Positions 1-5,818 of a DNA stretch of 64,000 nucleotides are shown piece by piece. The notes beneath the pieces were generated by a model. The model made no database searches and was not told the DNA's origin. It saw only the letters and a list, made by a program, of their open reading frames with translations. The translations under genes were made by a program, and so were the position numbers. The stretch's first letter is position 1, and the number at the start of each line of letters is the position of its first letter. Source of the DNA: Bacteroidota bacterium (GTDB lineage: Bacteria > Bacteroidota > JABWAT01); assembly GCA_023151185.1 (NCBI GenBank), contig JAKLJL010000007.1, forward strand, positions 1-64,000, given 5' to 3'.

Positions 1-417
1 CAGTTCACCGCTAGGCAGGATCGCAACGTTCGGGTGACGGCCAAATACCTCTGGGGCAAGTTCACCATTGATTTGCAGACCGGCACCCCAGGTAGCTCCC
101 TGGTCGGTCGACAGATGGGCAACAATACGGCCGGAGCCGGACGGAATATCAGCATCCAGCGTTCCGCGGCGTTTGATTACCGCAATCGTGCCACTGGCAG
201 CATCATAGAAAATCTGGTTGGTTCCTGCAGCCTGAAATGCATACGCATTGGCTGAGTTACCGATCAGAACGGATTCATTCACCTTAGCCCGGATACTGGT
301 TGACACCACGTCAGTGGTTTCCCCTTTATCCAGTCTGGCTACTGCTTTCTGATTGTTTCCGGCAAATGAGGTTGCAGAACCTGCAACAAGTAAGGCAATC
401 GTTAACGTTTTCTTCAC
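1..417 (-). CDS. Secreted Asp-box (BNR repeat) protein, 3' part beyond window
   Basis: This reverse-strand reading frame is open from position 417 to the left edge (139 codons seen), so the C-terminus is missing. I chose the GTG at 415-417 because a GGAGG lies 7 bases upstream and the product then begins with a clean signal peptide (MKKTLTIALL, small residues before Gly20). Residues 103-110 read STDQGATW, a match to the Asp-box S-x-D-x-G-x-T-W found in sialidase-like beta-propellers. Secretion is well supported. The enzymatic role is not visible, because many Asp-box proteins are not sialidases. By analogy with other secreted proteins in the window it may carry a C-terminal sorting domain outside the window. 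Confidence 0.75.
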   Translation of the reverse strand, partial: MKKTLTIALLVAGSATSFAGNNQKAVARLDKGETTDVVSTSIRAKVNESVLIGNSANAYAFQAAGTNQIFYDAASGTIAVIKRRGTLDADIPSGSGRIVAHLSTDQGATWGAGLQINGELAPEVFGRHPNVAILPSGEL

Positions 418-420
418 TTT

Positions 421-482
421 ATTTCCTCCAAGTGTACTTACTCTTTACTTAATTTCCTCCAAGTGTACTTACTCTTTACTTA
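421..482. repeat. Perfect 31-bp tandem duplication containing the RBS
   Basis: The sequence at 421-451 is repeated exactly at 452-482. On the reverse strand each copy contains GGAGG, so the ribosome binding site of the Asp-box gene (start at 417) is present twice. Only the copy nearest the start has correct spacing. The identity of the copies implies a recent duplication or active maintenance. Confidence 0.9.
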
Positions 483-1056
483 CATTCAAACAAAGGTGAT
501 TTCCCTGAGTTCGGAACGATAATACTGACTCCGGTTCCAAAATCCAAAAACACCCGAAACGAATGACAAAAAAGTGACAGAAAAACCGCTTCAAAATTAC
601 AGTTGTGACACAATTTTACTATTTCCACCAGTACTTTCCACCGAAACGCTTCCAATAAGTGCCCGCAGTTCCCTTTCTTTTACCGACTTGTTCCCGGCAA
701 ATATAATAAGTTAATCACAATCTGCTTGTTGTTAAACTATTTAGGTATATGGCCTTTAATTCCTCATATATGACATACCCCCAAAATCAACCAGGTAAAA
801 CACTACCTGTGGAAGATTCCATTTTTAGGTCAATACTGGATTCCAAAATCAAACTGGCTTCGTTTTTCCTCTTGAAAAACAGGTAACCGAAGTCTTCCAT
901 TCTTTAATTTCCATTAGAACAGCCAGATTTGTGACATCCCATTCCTGCCTCCTGCCGGCTTCATTTTAAACCACCTGTCACCTTCAGGAAAACGCATCTG
1001 ACAGAAAAAAGCCGTATTTTTACCAGATCAAATTCATATCCGGAAAAAGAACCCTA
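483..1056. other. 574-bp intergenic region between divergent genes
   Basis: No credible reading frame is seen on either strand. The region must hold the promoters of the Asp-box gene (leftward) and the transporter (rightward), but I cannot place a convincing -35/-10 pair. A small inverted repeat (CAGGTA/TACCTG, arms 792-797 and 804-809) is the only structure noticed. Confidence 0.5.
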
Positions 1057-2652
1057 ATGGACTTACTTCACCACTCCCTCTTCTTTTTGATTCTGATTAT
1101 TATCCTGGGTGAAGCCCTGGGAAAAATCGAGGTTTTTGCCTTCTCCTTCGGGCCGGCGGCTATCATTTTTGTCGCTCTGATCTTTGGAAATTACGGATAT
1201 ATACTTCCCAAAGAATATCTGGATCTCGGACTTGTTCTCTTCATTTACAGCATTGGCACCCAGGCCGGACCGGGATTTCTGACTTCCTTTAAAAGCTATG
1301 GACTGAAACTGTCTCTGGGTGCTTTTTTTGTGGTCTTTTCAGGCTTTCTGGTAGCCCTGATCAGTGCCTGGCTGATGGGCTACTCAGGGGATATCATTGC
1401 CGGAGCTTTTGCCGGGGCTCTGACCTCGACTCCCGGTCTGGCTGTTGCCGTCGAAATGACAAAAAGTGCTTTGGCACCTGCCGCCTACGGATTGACCTAC
1501 AGCTACGGCGTGATCGGCGTTATCCTGTTTATCAAGCTGCTGCCAAAACTGATAAAGGCCGATATCGCAAAAGAAGAGTCCGTTCTGAAGGAAGAAGTGG
1601 CACGGCAAAATCCGCCGGTCATTTACAAACATATCGAAATTACCAATCCGAATATTTCGGGAAAACTGGTCAGAGAACTGGGACTTAGCCGGATTGCCCC
1701 TGTTGCCATGACCCGATTGCTGAAAAAGGGCGCACCTGAGCCCGTTCTGGTTTCAGGTGAAACCCGGCTTGAAACAGGTGATCAGATCAGAATCGTCGGG
1801 ACGGAGGATGATCTGGAACGGGTAATCCTGTATATGGGCAGAGTCATTGACGCCAAAATGGAATTCAACGGCAGTCTGCTGAAAAAACGGATTGTGGTAT
1901 CCAAAAAGGCCTTTATCGGAAAATCCATCGGATCCATTAACTTCAATGAGGTGTTTAACGTGTCGGTCTCCCGGCTGACCCGGAACGGAATGGACATTCC
2001 GGCAGATCCTTCAACCCGGCTGCAGATGGGAGATGTAATTCATCTTGTGGGAATGGCGCCATCTCTGGAAAACATGAAAAAGCTGCTGGGAAATGATGTT
2101 AAAAAAGTGTATACCGCCAATATCATTTCCATCCTGACCGGGATATTTATCGGATATCTCATCGGAAAAATTCCGATTCTGCTTCCCTTTATCGGCGAGA
2201 TTTCGCTGGGAACCACCGGCGGCGTCCTGATCATGGGACTTCTGCTTTCCGGGCTTCACCGGACGGGGCCGATTATCTGGGCGGTACCCGAAACCGGAAG
2301 TGCCTTTATCCGTGAAATGGGGCTTGTTTTATTTCTCGCAACTGTCGGGACTCAGGCTGGCTCCTCGATTGTGACGACCATCGAGACGATGGGAATTAAC
2401 CTGTTTTTGGTCGGGATGCTGATTACAACCCTGACCATGGTTTCCGGATTTCTTTTTACACGGTATGTGCTCAAGATCCATTTTCTGAGAACGCTGGGGG
2501 TCATTACCGGCGGCATGACCAGTACACCGGGACTCGCCACCACAACTTCAATTTCCAAGACAGCCTTTGCTGCAACAGCCTATGCAACGGTTTATCCGGT
2601 TGCCCTGATCAGTAAAATTCTGGCAATCAAATTCCTGATCTGGCTGGCATGA
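1057..2652 (+). CDS. AspT/YidE/YbjL-family transporter with central TrkA-C domains
   Basis: This is a 531-residue inner-membrane protein of the aspartate:alanine exchanger (AspT/YidE/YbjL duplication) family. Two homologous membrane halves (about residues 1-165 and 355-531) flank two soluble RCK_C/TrkA_C-type domains (about 190-265 and 280-345). The halves share the family motif around GTQAG (GTQAGPGF in the first, GTQAGSS in the second) and an STPGLA motif (about residues 125-130 and 486-491). The length is normal. Known members exchange amino or dicarboxylic acids; the substrate here cannot be read from sequence. The ATG has only a weak purine-rich RBS. It faces the AT-rich island convergently. 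Confidence 0.85.
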   Translation: MDLLHHSLFFLILIIILGEALGKIEVFAFSFGPAAIIFVALIFGNYGYILPKEYLDLGLVLFIYSIGTQAGPGFLTSFKSYGLKLSLGAFFVVFSGFLVALISAWLMGYSGDIIAGAFAGALTSTPGLAVAVEMTKSALAPAAYGLTYSYGVIGVILFIKLLPKLIKADIAKEESVLKEEVARQNPPVIYKHIEITNPNISGKLVRELGLSRIAPVAMTRLLKKGAPEPVLVSGETRLETGDQIRIVGTEDDLERVILYMGRVIDAKMEFNGSLLKKRIVVSKKAFIGKSIGSINFNEVFNVSVSRLTRNGMDIPADPSTRLQMGDVIHLVGMAPSLENMKKLLGNDVKKVYTANIISILTGIFIGYLIGKIPILLPFIGEISLGTTGGVLIMGLLLSGLHRTGPIIWAVPETGSAFIREMGLVLFLATVGTQAGSSIVTTIETMGINLFLVGMLITTLTMVSGFLFTRYVLKIHFLRTLGVITGGMTSTPGLATTTSISKTAFAATAYATVYPVALISKILAIKFLIWLA

Positions 2653-2692
2653 AAAATTAGAAATTCAATTGTATTTTCAAAAACAGAGTTTC

Positions 2693-3742
2693 TTATTCAA
2701 CAATTCTGGTTGAATAATAACTTGAATTTGTAAACAATACCAACTGATTCTGAACAAATTCAATAGTATTTATTTTCCTAGAGACTTTTAGAGAGAAAGT
2801 GTAATCCCCATTCTGAGTACTATATACATCGATTATACACTGCTTTTCCAACTGATCGTAATCGTTTAGCAAAAAAATAAAGCCTCCGCCAACGCAAAGG
2901 GATAATGCATTCAGAGGTGTTTTCTTGACAATAGAAGTGAACCCACCCATTTTATTTTTTTCGTTTATGTATTTTGGCAACGAAGTGAATCGAACTGAAA
3001 GGCGATTAAAAACGACATTTCCAACAGAATCAAATCTTGAAATTGTAGGGGTGTGCATTCCAGCGAATATGATTGTTTCATTTTCTCCACTGTCAATCCA
3101 ACCATCTGAGTAAAACGGAAACGCCTTGTTGTTCTCAAACATGCCTAATTCTGAAGATTTAATTGCAACCTGATTAAAATTTTCACTTAAAGTTGCTATA
3201 TGATATTGTGAATTCTCTACAGAAAACGATGATAAGAGAAATTTATTCTCAGAAATTCTGCTAAGTTTAAAGCTTGTAATGTTACTTTTAATATATTTCA
3301 ATTTCTTACTTTTAAAATTATAGATTAAAAGTTGACTTGATGCATAATGAGAAAAAACAGCTATAGAATCGTTCAATATTACCATATCAGATAGGCCGAC
3401 CATTTGAATTTGGGCAGATTTTTCATAAAACTCGAATGCTAAAACCTTTTTATCTTCAATTTCGTTTAAATTCCTTGTTGCAGGATTCAAAAAAAATAGT
3501 CTGTTTTTATATGAATTTGTCAGTTCAATCTTTAAATTGGAGTCTTCAGAAAACAATTGAAGACTATCAACCAAATTCAATTTTTTAAACTTTAGTAATG
3601 TCTGATTCTGCCTTAAAGCAGTTCGTGGGTTTAATTTCCACTTTTCCGAAAGGGGGAAAGACTCAATCATAACCTCCTTACTATAAAAATAATAAGTTAG
3701 TAAGCTGGAAATTATTAGTAGGGATATTAATACCTTTTTCAT
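2693..3742 (-). CDS. Membrane-anchored six-bladed-propeller-like protein of the AT-rich island
   Basis: A 349-residue protein starting with an N-terminal membrane segment (about residues 3-20, no lipobox cysteine) followed by a long exported beta-rich domain. Repeated units of the form 'ILNDSIAVF...LLIYNF' and 'FIFLLNDYD' resemble blades of the BF3164-type 6-bladed propellers of Bacteroidetes; this is a fold guess from pattern, not a firm family match. It is the last gene of a leftward operon, 57 bases after a small exported cysteine peptide, with a strong stem-loop in that gap. Codon use and AT content differ from the rest of the window, as for its two partners. The stop codon lies in an 8-bp inverted repeat (2693-2700/2710-2717) that may help termination. 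Function unknown. Confidence 0.7.
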   Translation of the reverse strand: MKKVLISLLIISSLLTYYFYSKEVMIESFPLSEKWKLNPRTALRQNQTLLKFKKLNLVDSLQLFSEDSNLKIELTNSYKNRLFFLNPATRNLNEIEDKKVLAFEFYEKSAQIQMVGLSDMVILNDSIAVFSHYASSQLLIYNFKSKKLKYIKSNITSFKLSRISENKFLLSSFSVENSQYHIATLSENFNQVAIKSSELGMFENNKAFPFYSDGWIDSGENETIIFAGMHTPTISRFDSVGNVVFNRLSVRFTSLPKYINEKNKMGGFTSIVKKTPLNALSLCVGGGFIFLLNDYDQLEKQCIIDVYSTQNGDYTFSLKVSRKINTIEFVQNQLVLFTNSSYYSTRIVE

Positions 3743-3763
3743 TTTATATCTTTTTTTAAAGAT

Positions 3764-3791
3764 CGTTCTTCCTCCAAAAGGAAGAAGAACG
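3764..3791 (-). promoter_or_regulatory. Strong intercistronic stem-loop between cysteine peptide and propeller gene
   Basis: On the reverse strand the RNA would form a 12-bp stem (arms 3780-3791 and 3764-3775, one G-U pair) with a UUUU loop, starting 8 bases after the peptide's stop codon. It is followed by a second small hairpin (ATCTTT/AAAGAT, about 3748-3763) rather than a U-tract. That suggests an mRNA stabiliser or a partial terminator giving more peptide than propeller. Confidence 0.55.
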
Positions 3792-3799
3792 TTGAGAAA

Positions 3800-3979
3800 T
3801 CAATTAATAGCGTGTCCAGGACACATCACACCATTAATTACAACACCACAAACGTTAGTTGCACCCGAGCAATATTTGGCGCAGTCAACTAAGGCGTTAG
3901 CCTTTGTCGAGAAATCAAACATGCTTGAAACCGCAACAACAGCTACGGTTAACAGGGTAATATTAATGAACTTTTTCAT
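3800..3979 (-). CDS. Small exported four-cysteine peptide (NVEALA-like context)
   Basis: A 59-codon gene: MKK, a hydrophobic stretch (residues 4-21), then an ANA signal-peptidase site at residues 27-29. The predicted mature peptide has only 30 residues and four cysteines (Cys33, Cys37, Cys44, Cys53) plus glycines. The start ATG has an AAAGGA 6 bases upstream and overlaps the end of the MauE-like gene by 17 bases, so translation is probably coupled. Exported peptides of this size are found beside BF3164-like propellers in Bacteroidetes (NVEALA class, PF14055). The 'KANAL' before the cysteines is only a distant echo of that motif. Two disulfides are possible. It could be a signalling peptide, a bacteriocin or a structural peptide; none can be chosen from sequence. 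Confidence 0.8.
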   Translation of the reverse strand: MKKFINITLLTVAVVAVSSMFDFSTKANALVDCAKYCSGATNVCGVVINGVMCPGHAIN

Positions 3980-4403
3980 TGTTTATCCTTTCGTTTTTTT
4001 GTGTGATCTTACCTTTCGGCGGTAAGTTGATGAATGAAATTAAAGAAACTGATAAATTTAACAAAAGGTGCATAAAATTCGGTCTCCCAGCATTAATAGA
4101 AACCCAACATCCACAATCGTTAACGGGGATGATATAAATATTGATTGCCATAACAATTGTAAATAAAAAGAAAAGGATACCATTACAGATTAGCCCCATT
4201 CTTCTAATAGCTGGAATTAGAATAAATATTCCAATAAATATTTCAATAATCGGTATGGTAACAGTTAGTGGAATAATAATCGATTCAGGCAAATATTTAT
4301 ATCCTGAAAGTGAAACTGAAAATTGAACCAAGTGAAACAACTTATCGGTACCAGAAAACAAAATAAATCCAGATAACAAGAAATAAATAAGGTAAGTAAA
4401 CAT
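3963..4403 (-). CDS. MauE/DoxX-like four-helix membrane protein
   Basis: A 146-residue protein with four predicted membrane helices (about residues 4-20, 43-64, 71-92, 110-127). A conserved-looking NDCGCW motif (residues 95-100, Cys97 and Cys99) sits in the loop before the last helix. That Cys-X-Cys motif is characteristic of the MauE branch of DoxX-like proteins; MauE is needed for maturation of the disulfide-rich methylamine dehydrogenase small subunit. No methylamine dehydrogenase is present. The gene is first in the operon and overlaps the following four-cysteine peptide gene by 17 bases, so a role in oxidising or reducing that peptide is an attractive inference. AT-rich like its partners. 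Confidence 0.8.
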   Translation of the reverse strand: MFTYLIYFLLSGFILFSGTDKLFHLVQFSVSLSGYKYLPESIIIPLTVTIPIIEIFIGIFILIPAIRRMGLICNGILFFLFTIVMAINIYIIPVNDCGCWVSINAGRPNFMHLLLNLSVSLISFINLPPKGKITQKNERINNEKVH

Positions 4404-4482
4404 CTTAAGGTAAACCGATATTTTGGCAATTATTGTTTAAATGTAATTTATCTAATATCAATAACGATGATATTATTTATAT

Positions 4483-4518
4483 GTTGTCAATGTAGTTAAT
4501 TTTAATATAAGTTGTCAA
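4483..4518 (-). promoter_or_regulatory. Probable promoter region of the MauE operon with repeated TTGACAAC
   Basis: On the reverse strand TTGACAAC occurs twice, 28 bases apart (4511-4518 and 4483-4490), each followed by AT-rich sequence, about 80-115 bases upstream of the MauE start. Each could be a -35 element (two promoters) or the pair could be an operator. No good -10 was found at ideal spacing for either, so this is tentative. Confidence 0.35.
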
Positions 4519-4667
4519 ATGGATCCACGAAATTTATCAGTTTTTTTTAAGTTTCTATCATTTATGCCAAATCAATCACATTCAATTGAACAACATTTGA
4601 TTTGAAATCTGTTTAGTTTATGCGGTTTTTTGAAAATGGTACCCATAGATTGGTTCACTTTGAGTTA

Positions 4668-4701
4668 ATAAAAAAGGGAAGCTAGTGGCTTCCCTTTTTT
4701 T
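4668..4701 (-). terminator. Rho-independent terminator of tRNA-Leu
   Basis: A GGGAAGC/GCTTCCC stem (arms 4676-4682 and 4688-4694, 5-base loop) is flanked by A/T runs on both sides. It starts about 10 bases after the 3' end of tRNA-Leu on the reverse strand and gives a UUUUUU tail. The flanks would also allow termination in the other direction. Confidence 0.85.
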
Positions 4702-4703
4702 TG

Positions 4704-4788
4704 TACCGAGGGTCGGAATCGAACCGACACGGGTTATTCACCCACTGGATTTTGAGTCCAGCGCGTCTACCAATTTCACCACCCCGGC
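4704..4788 (-). tRNA. tRNA-Leu (anticodon CAA)
   Basis: This 85-nt reverse-strand tRNA has acceptor GCCGGGG paired with CCTCGGT, discriminator A, a D-arm with TTGGTAGAC, anticodon stem CTGGA/TCCAG, loop CTCAAAA (anticodon CAA), a long class II variable arm (GGGTGAATAACCC) and a T-arm GTCGG-TTCGATT-CCGAC. CCA is not encoded. It reads UUG leucine codons. Two damaged copies lie directly upstream in its transcription direction. Confidence 0.95.
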
Positions 4789-4823
4789 AATTATATTTTC
4801 AAACTTGTAGATTTAGCACATTT

Positions 4824-4885
4824 GACCGGATTATTCACCCATCCCGATTGAATCGGGACGCGTCTACCAATTTCACCACCCCGGC
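4824..4885 (-). pseudogene. Defective tRNA-Leu copy 1 (no T-arm)
   Basis: It keeps GCCGGGG, the D-arm and the start of the variable arm, but the anticodon arm is replaced by the palindrome TCCCGATTCAATCGGGA and the T-arm and 3' acceptor strand are absent. If folded as an anticodon arm, the 7-base loop ATTCAAT would present UCA. Not expected to be a working tRNA. Confidence 0.75.
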
Positions 4886-4920
4886 AATTATATTTTCAAA
4901 CTTATAGATCTAGCACATTT

Positions 4921-4982
4921 GACCGGATTATTCACCCATCCCGATTGAATCGGGACGCCTCTACCACTTTCACCACCCCGGT
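4921..4982 (-). pseudogene. Defective tRNA-Leu copy 2 (no T-arm, decayed acceptor)
   Basis: Same organisation as copy 1, with the same palindromic replacement of the anticodon arm. It has more decay: the first acceptor base is changed, and the D-arm has AAAGTGGTAGAGG instead of AAATTGGTAGACG. It is the copy furthest upstream. Confidence 0.7.
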
Positions 4983-5056
4983 TGTTCCAGAACTTTTATC
5001 AGGCCTGCAAAAATATAACACCGGCCCCATATTTCAAACACAGAACCGAAAATTCC

Positions 5057-5818
5057 TTACTTCAGTAACCCGACAACTTTAGAAGGCATCCAACCGGAAT
5101 TACCGTTTTCCAGCCGAACCAGGACCCACCCTTCATGCTCATTTTCGGCGAAAAGCCGTGCACCGCCATGCAGAGAAAAAAGGGCTGGACCGTTATCAGC
5201 AGGCTGGCTCCGGGCCGCAGATGCCGTTAGAAGAACACCCGCCCGGGTGGTCGAATCCAGTAAAAAATAACCGGCCGAAACAGTCTGGAAAATCAGAGTA
5301 AAAGTCAGAAGCGACAGATACAGGTATTTTTTAATTCCGGTAAACCGGTTCATCCAGTTCAGATAGACCATCCCGGCGGTAACCAGAGAAACAAGAATCA
5401 GCAGAAGAACCGTCACCGTCATTTTCAAAAAGCCAAAACCGGAGAGAAAACTCATTTTCAGATTTGTCTGGGGCAAGACCGTGATTTTATCCTGAAGATA
5501 AGACTGAACCAGATCCAGATTTGACTGGGCATCTCCGTTTATTGGATCGAGCGACAGGGACTTTTCATAATAAAACCGGGCCCATCCGAAATCCTTCAGC
5601 CTGAAACAGGCATTTCCCAGGTTCAGAAATAGTTCAGGGCTCTCCTTTCCGTCCGATAAAATGGATTCCCAGGCTTTTCTGGCTTCCTGATAGTTCCCCG
5701 CAGTATAAGCTGCATTTCCCTGTACAAACAAACTGTCCGGGCTGGCATCAGCACCAAACGGGGCCACAACTAAAAAAACCACCAAAAAGAATCTGATCAT
5801 GTAAAGTGCCTTTTTCAC
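5057..5818 (-). CDS. batE: BatE: TPR and SH3-domain membrane protein
   Basis: A 253-residue protein with an N-terminal signal/anchor (about 6-22), two TPR units (about 28-105, e.g. AAYTAGNYQEARKAWESIL), two membrane segments (about 127-150 and 160-182) and a C-terminal bacterial SH3-like domain ending in GWVLVRLENGNSGWMPSK. TPR + TM + SH3 is the usual layout of BatE in Bacteroidetes aerotolerance (Bat) operons. It is the last gene of the eight-gene operon and overlaps batD by 4 bases (ATGA). Probably part of the envelope Bat complex; its exact role in the family is not settled. Confidence 0.85.
   Translation of the reverse strand: MKKALYMIRFFLVVFLVVAPFGADASPDSLFVQGNAAYTAGNYQEARKAWESILSDGKESPELFLNLGNACFRLKDFGWARFYYEKSLSLDPINGDAQSNLDLVQSYLQDKITVLPQTNLKMSFLSGFGFLKMTVTVLLLILVSLVTAGMVYLNWMNRFTGIKKYLYLSLLTFTLIFQTVSAGYFLLDSTTRAGVLLTASAARSQPADNGPALFSLHGGARLFAENEHEGWVLVRLENGNSGWMPSKVVGLLK

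Larger units (their letters stand above)
4789..4982 (-). repeat. Two tandem 97-bp units derived from the 5' part of tRNA-Leu
   Basis: Upstream of the intact tRNA-Leu (in its direction of transcription) are two consecutive 97-bp units (4789-4885 and 4886-4982). Each starts with the tRNA-Leu acceptor 5' strand and D-arm, has a changed anticodon arm, the first part of the variable arm, then a shared AT-rich spacer (about 35 bp). Units differ from each other at only a few positions. They look like tandem duplications of the tRNA 5' half plus leader. Confidence 0.85.

Noticed and set aside
2693-4403. A methylamine dehydrogenase (mau) locus
   Set aside because: Only the MauE-like gene is present; no mauA, mauB or cytochrome genes were found.
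4701-4907. A 68-residue frame on the plus strand across the tRNA-Leu
   Set aside because: It is the antisense translation of the tRNA and its damaged copies; the tRNA explains the sequence.
4789-4982. The 97-bp units as a CRISPR array or as UGA-reading suppressor tRNAs
   Set aside because: Only two units, with no variable spacers and no cas genes. The T-arm and 3' acceptor strand are missing, so a working tRNA with anticodon UCA is not credible.
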